Origin: Phorcus lineatus | Taxonomy: Eukaryota > Mollusca > Gastropoda > Trochida > Trochidae | DNA: 64,000 nucleotides | Assembly: GCA_921293015.1 (NCBI GenBank) | Contig: OV121081.1 | Coordinates: 62,761,022 to 62,825,021 of the forward strand | Direction of reading: 5' to 3' | Position numbers and translations under genes: made by a program | Notes under the pieces: generated by a model | What the model was told of the DNA's origin: nothing | The model's input: only the letters and a program-made list of their open reading frames with translations | Database searches by the model: none | In this document: in pieces, positions 10,392 through 23,767 of the stretch | Layout: each line of letters starts with the position of its first letter | Position numbering within the stretch: the first letter of the stretch is position 1

Positions 10392-11460
10392 AGTTGATCT
10401 CTAAACTGTACCTCTCTATCTGAATCCATTTTGGAAATAGTGAGGATCCACACACAGATATGTCTTTTATATCATTAACTTCATTAAGCAGCAGTAAATG
10501 TTATGAAAGCAGAAAACACCTGTTTACGCATTAATCCCCTTCTTTAAACAAACGATCTAGAATGAAACAGTTTAACAACAACACCAATTGTTATGTAAAC
10601 AAACACTAACAATAGTGATTGTTTAAAGCACTAAACAAACACTAGTAGCAAACATTGTCATCACAACAAACAGAGATCACTTCAGGTATGCACCAATTGG
10701 TAAGAAAACTCATCCTTCTCTAAACCTACGTATTAAAATAGCCATGATTGAAGGTAGTTCTTTGATCACAATAATTAATTTATGCATTAATTAGTCCGAA
10801 AACTAATGACTCTCTCAATATAAGTATTAATCAAGCAACGATAAAAGACAGTTCTTTGATCTCATTAATTCAGTTATACACTAATTAGTCGGGAAAAAAT
10901 CCCTAACAATAGGGAACATGTGTAATATTTAATGGCTATTATCGGGGAATATTTCATAATGTTAAAAATTATATCAAAATAAGAACATTTATTATAAACT
11001 ATGTTTCATACATGCATATGTTTGATGCATGCATTTGTGTATGTGGTAACATGTTGTTAAGGTATAATAGATGAAGAAAACAACTGTAAACTGTGTTGGT
11101 ATCTCATTTATAAGCATTCAGGGAATATGTATAATATTTGCTGACATTTATCAGGGAATATGTATAATCCCTGAAAATTTCAGGGAATATACATACTCAC
11201 TGAGTGAATCAGGGAATATACATAATCACTGAAATTTTCAGGGATTATACATATTCCCTGATTATACATATTAACTGTAACATATATACGATATAAAAAG
11301 TTGCCTCTCTCATCATCTTGTTTTGGCTGCTAAGAATACATTTGGCTGTAAAACAAATTAAAAATATATTAAAACGAAACGTAAACCATGGTTTGACCTC
11401 TCATGTTAAATAGCCCGCAAAGATTACTTTAAACGTAAATCTACGGGCTTCAAAAAGGAA
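10392..11460 (-). other. Upstream non-coding part of the integrase-bearing segment
   Basis: AT-rich DNA 5' of the integrase ORF. It contains a direct repeat (AGTTCTTTGATC...ATTAATTAGTC at about 10756-10800 and 10852-10896) and the palindromic motif cluster at about 11136-11270. No second ORF and no clear terminal inverted repeat matching the other side were found. Confidence 0.5.
11136..11270. repeat. Cluster of inverted CAGGGAATATACAT motifs
   Basis: At least six copies of a roughly 14-bp motif, CAGGGA(A/T)TATACAT or its variant CAGGGAATATGTATAAT, alternate in both orientations within about 135 bp. They form nested perfect or near-perfect stems, for example around TCCCTGAAAATTTCAGGGA. The cluster lies about 750 bp upstream of the integrase start. 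It could be a transposase-binding subterminal array or a hairpin-forming transposon end. Confidence 0.65.
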
Positions 11461-11573
11461 ATAACGAGCGAAAATTATTCATTTCTGCTGGGAAACAATA
11501 CAGTAAAACTTATTCCACATCAGATAATATTTTTGCTCTTAAAGCTTTCATAGACATTTTCCAAAACTTGTAA

Positions 11574-12202
11574 AGAAAACTCGATTGTGTCTTCATCGAT
11601 TTTAGTAAGGCGTTTGACACTCTTTGGCTGAAAATGATTAAATGCTTCTTTAATTTGTATCAAAATATTGAGTCATGTGTTTCCCATAATGGTGCAATAT
11701 CCTCATTTTTTTCATGCGAAACTGGAGTAAGGCAGGGCGAAAATTTACCCACCGTATATCTAAATGACCTCGAGTCCTTTTTAACAGAAAATAAGTTTAA
11801 TGGTTTAAATACGGTGGAAAATCTACTTGAAGAACAAATTCATGTTTACATTTAATTATCATTACTTTTATTTGCTGACGATACAGTTATTTTAACTGAG
11901 TCAAGTGAATATCTACAACATGCCTTAGATGTATTTTCAGATTATTGCACGCTTTTGAATTAAAATTTAACGCTTCAAAAACGAAAATCATAATATTCTC
12001 TATAGGTACATGTAGAAAACACCCGACATTTTCCTGTCATGGTGATAATATTGATGTTGTTAAAGAATATGTTTACCTTGGTATTTTATTTAGTAATAAT
12101 GGTCGTTTCTGTAAATGTATGTATGGGCAAGCCTCAAGATCAATGTTCGCTTTATTGCGTAGAGCTAAAACACTGGCCCAAAAAAGAAACGCAACAATGT
12201 GA
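11574..12202 (+). pseudogene. LINE RT catalytic region, frameshifted
   Basis: Carries DFSKAFDTLW (motif A), TGVRQGENL (motif B) and LFADDTVIL (motif C, catalytic FADD at 11871-11882), then KFNASKTKII and YVYLGILFSNNG (motifs D/E). The pieces sit in different frames with an in-frame stop near 11855, so no active enzyme is encoded. Order and strand agree with the upstream fragments. Confidence 0.75.
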
Positions 12203-12293
12203 AATCAGTGAATGTCTATGTTTAATTCGAATTTAATTTACTGGATATATTGTAAACGCACACAGCTATAATTTTCCAGGAATATAGCAACGT

Positions 12294-12668
12294 ATGTCCC
12301 GAATTATGCACAACAGTTTCAGTCTGCTTGAACGTCGGCATGGACAACAACAACAGTTCAAAGTCAGTAGATGGTATGTCCTCCGCAAATGTTATAATGA
12401 AGCCGAAAAAGTAAGATGGGTTACTCAAGTCAGAGTGAGACAGGATATGCTCAGATATCGCCTCACTCCCATTACTTTTGGTATTCATAGACTTTATAAT
12501 CTGGTTTATGTTTATCATCAATGCAGGGATATTCTATCATTCTGTCTACAAATAAACTCAAGAGCCCTGAATTCTGACAAAATAGACGAAATGTCATGGA
12601 GATGTTTGAGTGTACTTTTCTGTAAATACCTGTATTCCCTCCTCTCCTCACTCAAGTGTACTTTCTAG
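12294..12668 (+). pseudogene. LINE ORF2 C-terminal domain fragment
   Basis: A 124-codon frame with KCYNEAEKVRWVTQVR and a following leucine/tyrosine-rich helix (RYRLTPITFGIHRLYNL), matching the C-terminal 'W...VR..L..YGF..VW' region of CR1-like LINEs. It ends about 100 bp before the AATAAAGAG and (ATTC)n tail. Confidence 0.55.
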
Positions 12669-12770
12669 TTTCTTTGCCTCTGCTTTGTAAATATTCCTCC
12701 TTGTGACCGTATTGTAATTACTTGACGTAAGTGTATACGTCGGATGTTCGAATCTGGAGGAAATAAAGAG

Positions 12771-12792
12771 ATTCATTCATTCATTCATTATA
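12771..12792. repeat. (ATTC)n LINE 3' tail
   Basis: Four to five ATTC units directly after GAAATAAAGAG. A short terminal microsatellite instead of poly(A) is usual for CR1/L2-group LINEs and fixes the 3' end of this copy. Confidence 0.7.
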
Positions 12793-15184
12793 AACGAGCG
12801 CCAACAGATACTTATAGTCAACTATCCGAGAATAAACACAACCCAACCGCGACCTTGACACAACAGGAAATGCCATCTCAACGAGAGTACATCAATAAGA
12901 ACAAATCAACTGGCGTGCGTAACAGCTGAGCGGGTGGATTGGTAGGGAATAATTAGGGATGGATAAAGAACAATAAGTTAACTAGTTAAGTTACGTAGTT
13001 ATGGTTAGCTAAAACTGATCAGTCTTTAAAAGAAGTGATCACAATACTCCGAAAAAGGTGCAGCAAGACAAATGAATATTAGCCATAATATCACCAATCC
13101 AACACCAATCGTCCCAAAGAGTCTACAGTTCGCACGTGTCCCTCAGCTGTTGCCACGTGTCACCTCATGGCCTACCACCGCTCGTTCTGACAAGTATCTC
13201 TAAAACCAGCTACGTATTGCTTGAGTGCGGACGTCGAAACGAGCCACCTAGTATGTTTTTAGATTAGCTCTAGAGAACACAATAAGTTAACTAACGGCAA
13301 CAAGTAAATTCAAATAACATTCCTATTGAATCATAAATGGTACATGATAAGAGACTAGTAAATATGGAAAGTGCATAATTTGTACTTTCTGTATTTACAT
13401 TAATTGATGACATTTCATGATAAACATGAATAAACAGCGTTTGCTGTTGAATGAAATTTGATCAGTGACTTTCATGTTGTGTACACATTACAATCAGGAT
13501 CTATGAGGGTTTGCATTTAAGATTCGTTACAAATACAATTAAACAATTAAAAATCGATAGTGTGCCATATACAATGCACTACGAGCTGATCAGTGATTCT
13601 TTATGTTTACATTCCCATACTTTCATCACTATCTGTCCATGTTTATCACGAAATGAATTTTTTTTTCTGTGGCACTCTCTTCACCATCATAGTTTCATAA
13701 GAGATGTTGCCTTCACATCAATGAGTTGATACATGTAAAATGATCACGGAGGCAGTTGTACAAATATCTGTTTGCATGCTGCTTCATCTGCGCCATTGAA
13801 AATACTTGTGATCGACAACATTGTTATTGAAGTTGTTTTATTCTCCCCGACACCGATTTCACTTCGTCAACCTAGATATTCATAGTTACTGTTGTCTGTT
13901 TTTCCTTGACATAAATGTCGATATCATAGAGTGCGGTAGAAAGGTAGGTAACGAGTGACTCAGCAGCGAGTAAAATATTTACTTTTCTACCTCCCAAGAT
14001 GAGATAAACATTGCATTTGTCAAAGAAAAACAGATAATCATCTCAGTTATCGTCGGTAAAACTATTCTATGTGACGTCATAGCATTGTTCTGATGACGTC
14101 ACTCGCAAGGCGATAATCATTTTAAAGATGATAAAGGTTCTATAGCCAGATAAAGCGTTCAGTTCATTAAGTATCTCACTCTCAATCATCAAGATTTTTT
14201 CCATAGAACATACCGGCAATAATTTACACACTTCACTGGTTTGTCTTTTTTTTAACAAAATGTCACTATTTCAATTCTGTCAATTTTCATTTTAAAAGTT
14301 GCACATACTTTGCAAACTTTTAAGAGCTAAAATATATACGTATGAAGTTGAATTTACTGATAATTTTCCAGGTTAAAAATCAATTTCGTAACTATGACTA
14401 CAAAATGGCGATGGCGCCTAATTTTGTGGGTATAGATTTATATCATCGTTCATAGCAAATTCATATTCTAATTATTAACTTGTTAAATGATCTTGTGATA
14501 TATACGTGTTTTTGGTTAAATGCAAGGGCTCAACTAAATTAGTTTTCAGTTCACGTAGGGTTTTAAAAAAACAGGTAGTTTTGACAGCATGAAAATGTAG
14601 GTTGCGAATGTGAGGGTTTTTGTTGATTGCAAGAAGGTTATCGACTCACTTTTCATATCATTTGTATGAATAACTAGAAAATGACATGATATTTCTGCAA
14701 GAACAAGTATATGTATCCGCGTCATTTACCGAAATGCATATGCAAATTGTTTGTAATCAAACACCTTTTAAATCAGCTTGATTGTGCTCATAGAAAACGA
14801 TGTTTATGAGTAACCTGTACAATGCAACGTTTCAATAGATAACCTGCACTGTAGGTTTAGAGGTATTTAATGTCAATTTTTTGTCATTCAAAATATCTGC
14901 AAGCGTCCTTCTTATGTCATCACGTCATATTGATATTTGATAAAGTAATACGATCAAGACTCGTCGATGAAATAATATATGTGATAACATTGGGGGTTTG
15001 GAGAATGTGTTTATAAAAATTGAGAATAATCGATTGTTCTCACACATGAGGATTTAAAAAAAATTGTTTATTTAAAAGAAATATCAAATATTAGTGCCAG
15101 ACATAATAATACATCTTACTAAAATATGATCGGTTTCAACATTTTGCATAGTTGGTCACTTCAGCAATGTCATAATGTACATAA

Positions 15185-15265
15185 TGTATGTTTTAGTTAA
15201 CTTTCATGTACTTTACTGTAACTCTTTTGTATATGGGCCGGAGGCCTTTAATACAATAATGTCTA
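15185..15265 (+). repeat. Possible LINE 3' UTR remnant
   Basis: Contains TTTTGTATATGGGCCGGAGG with a GGCC...GGCC self-complementary core, followed by CCTTTAATACAATAATG. From memory this pattern is common just before the 3' end of molluscan CR1-like LINEs. No coding part is visible upstream. Confidence 0.35.
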
Positions 15266-18200
15266 ATTTTCCATATCTTTCATATAAGTCAATTTTGAAG
15301 TTCAATTAAGGCTGTACTTATGTACAAGAAATTAATTTCATACATTGGAAGGAGAAATAGGTACAAAATTGCAACTGCTGTTACTTGTTTTATTTCATTT
15401 ATTTTCAACGCACATTGTATGCCTTTACATGTGTTATAAATTGATATGCGCCCCATTTCAGATTTCACTGATACAAGTCAACATCGATTTCTAGTACAAA
15501 AATGTACATGTGCTTTATGTTTTCTAAGTTAATACGTCATAGATATATTCACTAGAACTAGCACAACTAATAGATATATACATCCGATATAGAAGCCATT
15601 TTACCTTTCTAAAATTCATGTCATCAATAGACACTTTGTTATGAAACAGGCCTTTTCAATTGACATCATTGCACTTACAGCCATTTTGAGAATGCTAACA
15701 CATGCTATCAACGGAGTAACTAAACCATACAGCTGCGTGCCAAAAGTTTGTTCACATACCTGAATATACTAGTGCAAATATCATGTAATTTGAATTAACG
15801 TAGCGTTGCGAAAAAGAAACGTATAATATTGAATGTTCAATACACATATACAGATCCATTCTTCTTTAAGGCAAAGGTTTATCGTACCCCAAAATTACCC
15901 GTAACAGTTTTGGCGGGTCATTGAAGTGACCAGGGGTCAAAATTCCGAAAACACTAATTTTTATTTTTCTCCATAAATTCCTTTATAAGTTATCAACTTC
16001 TTAAAAACTTAGTCACCTTTATTCATTAGCACAAAGTCAATGTGATTTTGTTTCTTTTAATCTCAGAGAGTTGATATGGAACATTTTATACGACATTTAA
16101 CGAAATCGAAAATTTGACCCCTTCTGTCTATATCAATATGCCAAAATTCGATTTTTTTTACAGATGACCAGACAATGCCAAAATCAGTTCTACTTCACAC
16201 ATGGATAGTGGGTGATCCATTGTCACTCTATCTGAAGTTATTCTATTGACGTTGAAACGAAACCAAAATTACATGATATTTGCACTACGATTCAGTGGTA
16301 AGTGAACAAACTCTCGGTATGCAGCTGTACACACGAATTCGAAGTTGTAAAAACATAAACACCTAGGCTCGGATAATTGAAAATCTCTCGTGTGTGAAGT
16401 ATAGTCAATTCGATTGGAATAATGATGTTATATAACCAGGGGTTTTATATGTTTACTTTTCTTATATTATGCTCCTAACCACAAGTTTGAAAGCTGTATT
16501 GTAACACATACAAACATTATTTTCACTGTTAACAGATTATCCTTCCATGTTGTGGCCATGGCTTATGAATAAACAATATCTATTTCATTCCTTTATAAAA
16601 CAAATAATATAATGTTAAGGAGTTAATAACCAAAAATCATAATCATCCTGTGTATTTCATGACAAGTCACATAATATAATGAGTGCTTAAACATCATAAG
16701 GAATTTCTGAATTTGTTTGATTTTTGTGCTCTACTAAACGATCATCCTTTATGTATGGATGATGCGAAAGATAATATTATCACATGTGTAAATATGTTTA
16801 AATTTATAGGTTAGTAAACCATTTATTTGTTTGATAACCATTAATGACGATTAAAGAGGCAGTAGAATTTGAGTAGTAGAAAGTTGTTTTTTTCAAATTT
16901 GTTCCAATATATACGTTTATGAAAAAGGCATTGTCTTTAGAAGGTCAAACATCTCAGGACTCAACCCGATAATCCGCAGTTGTAGATGAAAGTATCAAGC
17001 GAAAACTACTGACGACCATTTTAGTGAGAACACTTTTAAACCTTATATGGTAGGAAAACGGGTTCATATAGCATAAGCAAACATATAACCTTTGAGAACT
17101 GATTCTTTTAATTGTCTTGCAGTTGGTAAACATTATTTTTTTGCTTTCGTGAGATCCCTCCAAAACATAAAAACAATGTTGCTACCCAATCAATGAACTG
17201 ATTAAGTGTCTTTAATGAATGGTGATTAGGTCAACCTATTCTGATTTTAGTGGAAATTATTAGAAACATAATTGAATCATTTTGGTAAATTCAAAAGAAA
17301 TTATCGTTTGATGTTAAAAAAATGGCAATTTTAGTTTTGTGAAGTGTTACATGGATTAAGAGGGATGTTGCATTTGGAGTCGTTGATTCGTGAAAAATAA
17401 TCTACTTGCCCTTCAGTGCTCATCTGCTCATGCATCTTCCATTACGTAATCACCATACTCTTGTATCATCACACTAAAGCGTGCACGTGCATCTTTCCTT
17501 CTGAATTATTATCTATAGTTCCCTTTCGACTAATCTATATATTGATAAGCAATATTTAAAACTTCTCACAGAAACCAAGCCCTTAATGCGTATGATGTTT
17601 TTCAAGAAACATCCTGATCATTACCGACTGCAAACACCGATCTCAGATTTAATGAAAAGATTTTGTCAACAACGACAGAATTAGTTAAGTAAAGTGAATA
17701 TTCTCGGAAGCTATTGCGCTTCAGAAGTCATGCTTCCACTGGCGTGTCATCAGTAATATTCATCAGCGTAATTGCGCTTAGATTCATATTGTTGGGAATT
17801 ATCAGGAAATCGATTTTTTAAATCTAGCTATTCGCAGAGTACAACCGAATTACTCAATAATATCATTCATTTATACACCAAACGTCGTATTCATGAAAGC
17901 TTTTTAGCACAACATATTAAACGTCTTGAAGCATTCCTAAGTTTTTCTAAACTGAGGTGTTTTAAACTTATATTTTCACATTATCAGTATATCATCATAA
18001 TATAAATCTTGTTTTACTCCCCAAGAATCATTTTACAAATTGTTTGTAACCATCTGTATTAATCTCTAATGTACTATATATTAAACGACTATAGTAATAG
18101 TATAATAACAATTGAGGTGAGTAATTTCTTTTGTTCCTTAGTTTAATCGTTAAAAACAGAAAAACTGCCGAAATGAATTGTTTATAGAAGTATTTAAAGT

Positions 18201-20656
18201 ATATAACATGATGTAATGTTACTTTTATTCTCCTGCAGGTATGACACTCTTCTTGTATTGATTATATATTTTAAAACAATCTAGTGTTCTTTTGTAAACC
18301 ATTCTAATAGCAGCATCCTATACCCTAGATCGCAATCTCTTTGATCGCGATGTTGTCGTTGTGCAGGCACGACATTCTTCCCCTCAGTATTAAGCTGATC
18401 TTAGGATCTTTACATGTATGACGATTCAACTGCAGTAACTATAATGAAAGGTCACCAAGCCCGGACTTCGTCTGCAGATACGCTCTATGTGTCCTAGTTG
18501 AGCCAGTGATTTACTGCAACATCATCAGTTCGACACACAAATGAGAAGTAATATGAGCTATGGATACTCATTTACAGATATTGATTATATCTCAACAATC
18601 GGTCTTGGTGCTTTGACGGATATTGATTTCCTTTCATGGTGTATTGATTTATCGCTTAATTCTACTGACAAAGATAAAGGATGAAGGTCCCTATTGTTAC
18701 AAGTGGTCACCTACTCGTTTATCTAAGATCTCGTACTCTTGGTGGTCTTAATAACAAACGAACATTAGTCTGGTATAGTTTGCCTTGGTCGATAGAAAGA
18801 ACACATCACAGAGACGAGTGTCTTGTTCAATCCAGATTGAGTTATCTCCAGAGCTTATGATCTAATTACCACGAGCTATAACCCGTCTTTTGATGTAATA
18901 ATCACTCATTCAGGCGCCTATAATGATGAGCATATAACGTTGTAAAGTAAAAGCTTGCGCCAAATAATACGATGCTGCGTTTGACCAAGTCCATGGATGC
19001 AACGTAAAGGGGGATGGCATCAACTTGAAATGAATATCATCTGATGTTTCAAAAGCATAGTAAAGTAATTACAAACCTTGATATACTGTTTCACTTTGCT
19101 AAGTACCATAGAATGTATATCTATATATACACAGTTCATAGAATGTTAAATTTTTGTTCATTTCGTTTCATATCTTTTCATTTACATTAAGGTTAGCCTG
19201 CTTTTAAAAAAATCAGGTGGTCTTTAGCAAAAGCTGAACAGTCGGTAGATAATTATTCGATCTGTGCTTGCAAACTTTTTCCTTGGCGCTCATTTTGGTA
19301 ATTAAGACATGATAAATATGAAGTTTGAATAACGATCTCATTTGAAAGTAGTTGTTTGGTTTTAAATTTTAAAAAGATGTTCAAATATTCAAAATATGTT
19401 TATTCTCGTCATGTTTAAGTTTAGCTGGTTTTGAAAAAAACGTGAATGATTCCGTAATTTAGATTCAGCAAATGAAATATAACAGTTAGATATAGAGTGA
19501 ACAAATGTTGAAAGTGTTGTCAACAATATCTTAGCTATCTGCAAGTTAGATAACACCATTCAAAAGAGAGACATAACAGGAAAGGGAAAGAGAAGGAGAA
19601 AGACGCAAGAACGACACAAGTTTTCTGATATAGTTTAAGATCAGAAGTCCGAATTTTAACCAAATATTTTTCACTCTGTGGAACTAATGGGCGTTTAAAT
19701 GATACCATCTGGCAACAGCCTTTACTTCTTAGGAAAAATGAGACCATTCATAGAGTTTGTAAAATGTAACCCTAACAACTGACGTGTCTCTACGATACCA
19801 TCTATCAAATTAGATCCTAGAATTTTGAGGGTTTTTTAAAAACAATGTTGATTTACACTTAAACAGTGCATATTTTTCAATTTTACTGAATTGAATCAAT
19901 ATTAGTAATACAAGAAATATTACCATGCTATACTAAACTCTCTGTAACTATCAGTCTCCGTAATATCCAAAAACACGTGTAATTGAACATAACATATGCA
20001 TATGTCTTGCAACACATTCCTATGGGACAACAATATAGTGCAATGCAGTTTAAGGTGTATACGTGTTCCTTCCCAATGGAATTCAACTGAGTGTAAAACA
20101 AAATGTGTGTGAAGGTATGCACTTTTCCCTGTTAGTTCATTATCTTCAGTTGAATATGGGTGCAATATTAAGCACTCCATACTTACAACTTGAAATATGT
20201 GCACATTTTAAATATAATGCACTGTGATTTCCCCCGCGCAAACATTCATCCCTCCCTTATTTTCCCCTTTTCTGATGTAAGACACATGTACACTCCTACA
20301 TGAGCAAATCCTTGAAGTAGGCCATAGATGTTCATATGTATGCATAGATCGATGTTTTAAAAACAACAAAAATCGGAGACCGAATTTGGTAATAGATTTT
20401 ACAAAAAGAAAAGTAGGAGGCCGCGACATGCATGACGTACAGCCTACCTAATAGGCGTTGCGAGGTGCACTGCGAGGAGTGTTGAGTGTTGAGAGAAGAT
20501 TTTTGAAGAATCCTTGATTTATATATTTAAAAAAAGTTAACAGATTCTATAATTGCACCAGGGGTCCCTATTATATGCATAAGTTCAAAGTTCAAACATA
20601 AAATCATAGAAATTGAAATAGAAGGCAAATCGTCAATAGCGGTTAATTTATTTTGG

Positions 20657-20673
20657 GAGGGGGGGGGGGGGGA
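20657..20673. repeat. Poly(G) run
   Basis: A tract of G interrupted once by A near its start. It is striking in an AT-rich region and could be a sequencing or replication slippage point. Confidence 0.7.
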
Positions 20674-20854
20674 ATATGTATTTTCTTGACATTCAATTCT
20701 TGATGTTGTGATCAAAGTTATTTATCTGTAATCTTAGAATTTTAATTATGATTTATTATTTAATTTGGTTTCATAAGCACCACAAAACCATTGAAATACT
20801 TTCGATATTAAGTTATGATATAGTTGTAGGCCTGAGTATCTACATCACCATTTT

Positions 20855-21285
20855 CGATCACTGTCGATCACCGCCAATCTCATAGAAATCAGATTGAAAC
20901 TTATCCCATATCGTTCGCTGCGCATGCGTTTCTTGATCAGACCACATGATCTGTTCACAAAGCAAAGATAGAATAACACATTATATATAACATATATAAC
21001 ACGATCTCATCAACAATGGCGTTAATTTTTTATGCTATCTATTCAAAACTTGGCAAAAAATTTTTTAGAGCGTCCCTTACTTCCAACTTTTCTGCAATCT
21101 AATGATCAGACAGAATCGTAATGTAAGCGGACCTGTGATTGGTTGAAAAAATTGAAGGTGAAAGGTCATTGACAAGGCCGTCTGACACGGATCAGAGCCG
21201 TGGTCAGATCTGGAAACGCAGCGAGGTACGACTTTCGATCTGATTTCAATGAGAATGGACCATCGCTTTTGTATCGATATCTAAC
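20855..21285. mobile_element. MITE-like foldback element
   Basis: Arms at about 20875-20953 and 21190-21266 are inverted complements. The left reads AATCTCATAGAAATCAGATT... then CGCTGCGCATGCGTTTC and GATCAGACCAC. The reverse complement of the right reads ATTCTCATTGAAATCAGATC...CGCTGCGTTTCCAGATCTGACCAC. Arm length is about 75-80 bp with a short AT-rich centre and no ORF. Ends and target duplication are not resolved. Confidence 0.6.
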
Positions 21286-21289
21286 AACA

Positions 21290-23765
21290 GTCGGACTTTT
21301 TGTAATTCAAATTGGTTAATTTATGTTTATCGACACAAAGATATAACCAGGTGATGACACCAAATAACAAATAATACTTTAACATTGAAAATAAGATCCT
21401 TTTACATCCACTCAGATGTCGTCTTCCTTCTTCATTGAACTATTGCTAATGAAAGCGGAAACAACATAACGGAGATTTCTTTCAAGGTCTTCAAAAGCAA
21501 AATACATTTTTGCAAGCCTTTGTAAATTGTAGCTTCGCAATCTTATCATATTGAAATTGCTCTTTTCATGAATGATCAAACCAAACGATATAGTAAGTGG
21601 TGTGTTAAATGCAAAACCTTTCAAAGGCTTAATTCTAAAACATTTCGAATTCTGTATCACAAAAATGTTTTCACGTCAAATCAATGTTAATCTTTCAGTA
21701 GCATAATACGTTGACGTCCGGAAATGTGTAAGTGATCTCAGCGATTTCAAAGCTAAGAGAAACAACTTCAATTCAGAAATTCAAGGTAATGTTTCTTATT
21801 CAGTCTATTTATCAACAAATATTTTTTTTGTTGCATTCAATTTACGCTTAATTAATTTTATCGTTCAAATTAGTATATGTATATAACGAATTGACAATAC
21901 CGACGGACAGACATGTTTATTCAGTATTGTTATATTATTAGTGGCCTAAAGTCTAATTGCATTTACATCATGACAGACTTTGATCACGAATTGACAATAC
22001 GCACGTACTGAAAACAAATGCACAAAGACGAACAACACTTAACCCGTGTTCTGAATGAAGATATTTTTAAAAATAATCTCTTTTTGCATGTATTGTCATA
22101 AGACTGACGTTTAATAGCTATTTCATTTATTACTTCAGATCAAATTATATATATTTAAATAACCCCCTCCAATGCATTAAGCGATATAACATAGCCTTAT
22201 TGCAGTTGTGGGGGATAAACATGATGAATAATTGAGTTTTCCAACTGCCCAGGTTTAGTACATATTGTGACATGGGTAACATTGACTCTTGGCTCTTGCC
22301 TGCGCCGCTCTTATTAAATATCAATTCGACACTCGATGGATGTAATTCATCATTTTGATTGTTTGATCAGTTTTTAAAATGTCTAATAAGTCAGTTATCA
22401 ACCTTAAATTCACTGTATCATTAACTATTTTTCATACGAATGTCTCTGCTTCACACGATGAATAATCTCAAGGCACCGTATGGACCAATTACACGAGCGT
22501 CTATGAAGCTGATCGGTAATGCTGTAAGTAAGTGAATTTATTACTTTTCCAAATCATGAATGGAGAAAATATTGGTGTGAAATATCTATGAATTTTATTA
22601 CAGAAATTAATTCCAGATTAATAAGCTAGTGTTGTGTGAGAATATGGACTAAGACACGTCCCTAATCAAACCACCAAAATATGACAAACAATTGAAAATA
22701 ATTATGACAATTTAATTCATTTATTCATCATAATTTCAGCAATTTTACCGAATGACAAAGCGATGTGGTTAATTATCAAAGCGATTAGGCTGAACGACAA
22801 AGGGATATATCCGAACGACCTTAGATATATTCATAATGCCTTGTCGTATTTTTATTTTTTTTTCTGCTTCTTAGAAACGAGAATATCGTTTCTAACACTT
22901 ACAGAAATGCGTATTATTTTAAAAGCCCTACTTCATCAACAGACCCTAGCTGCATAAGTCAACGTCAGATGTTATTAGTTGCTATCCTCTGCAATTAAAA
23001 ATTACAAACAGAACTTTCCTATTGATTGGCGAGTACCACTTCATCAGACAGACTTTCATATTTCATGAGTACCATTCGAATTTTAAAACAAGATCCAATA
23101 TGTTTGAGGCTCTAAAACTAACACTTTGAAAATTGAACAATTTGAAAAGCGACCTTTACAAGAAGTTATTTCGTGTGCTAAGGGCAATGATGAACTAATG
23201 ATCAATGCTTATCCTCATAAATTTCTGTTTACAGTTTGCAAGTCGACAAAATGTTTTTTTGTATTGGAAGTTAAAAATTCCAATATCAAATACTAAGAAA
23301 CACCTTTGATTACAAATGCAAATGATTTTTTTTGTGTACTTGGGACAAACTTTAAGTTTATAAGTATAATTGTGATTGAGTTTGGTGTTTTATGTAAAAT
23401 GCATTACCATGCACGATGGTTCTGTAGCAATGAATGAAAGAGTTCTGTAAGGGGACCACAGGCCCATGATACAAGTACATGAAGTACCCCTTGAAGAGTC
23501 GGGGTTGAATCGGTGTCGTCCTTCCCGTAGTTTCCGCATCACAAATCTAAAACTATTTGTGCAATCATCAGCAAATTTGGTATGCTGCATCTATATATCA
23601 TATGCATCTTTTGGGTTCAGGTTTGTTTCGCTTTTTCTGTGGCAACAATTTGGGGTTGATTCTTTATTTTTAAGACAGTGTTCGTGTCCGGAGCAAAACG
23701 AAAGAAACTGATTTTTTTAAATTTACTGCCTCCATATCATGAAGATGGGGTTTATGTGGGTTAGG
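21290..23765. other. AT-rich non-coding stretch
   Basis: No gene, RNA or clear repeat recognised. Overlapping short frames near 23390-23711 have no motif. Confidence 0.5.
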
Positions 23766-23767
23766 GT

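Larger units (their letters stand above)
7270..12795 (+). mobile_element. Decayed CR1-like LINE, 5'-truncated and twice interrupted
   Basis: Pieces of one LINE ORF2 occur in order on the + strand. From about 7290 to 7727 is the endonuclease-RT linker (HLKPYW...FHYKMR, SWLSD.RPRAN, YKVAKREFR). From 8653 to about 8993 is the RT N-terminus (ICELWVDYLADL, STGPD, LFNSILKS). From about 11460 to 12200 are the RT core pieces (STSDNIFALKAFI, FIDFSKAFDTLW, TGVRQGENL, LFADDTVIL at 11865, KFNASKTKI, YVYLGILFS). From 12294 to 12668 is the C-terminal domain (CYNEAEKVRWVTQVR). The element ends at AATAAAGAG plus (ATTC)n at 12771-12792. Stops and frameshifts separate the pieces, so it is dead. The breaks at 7728-8648 and about 8995-11460 are later insertions; the second also removed roughly 50 residues. 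Confidence 0.8.
12800..20850. other. AT-rich non-coding stretch
   Basis: No gene supported. Small ORFs here lack recognisable motifs. Short patches at about 15590-15740 and 16390-16480 resemble the duplicated segment described at 31.9-34.0 and 42.8-44.7 kb, including an 'AATTCGATTGGAATAATGATGTTATATAACCAGG'-type block that recurs in all of them. Confidence 0.5.

Noticed and set aside
11395-11455. Lysine-rich DYFKRKSTGFKKE frame as a conserved domain
   Set aside because: Only about 20 residues; could be LINE linker or chance, and it does not fit the expected order of the flanking RT.
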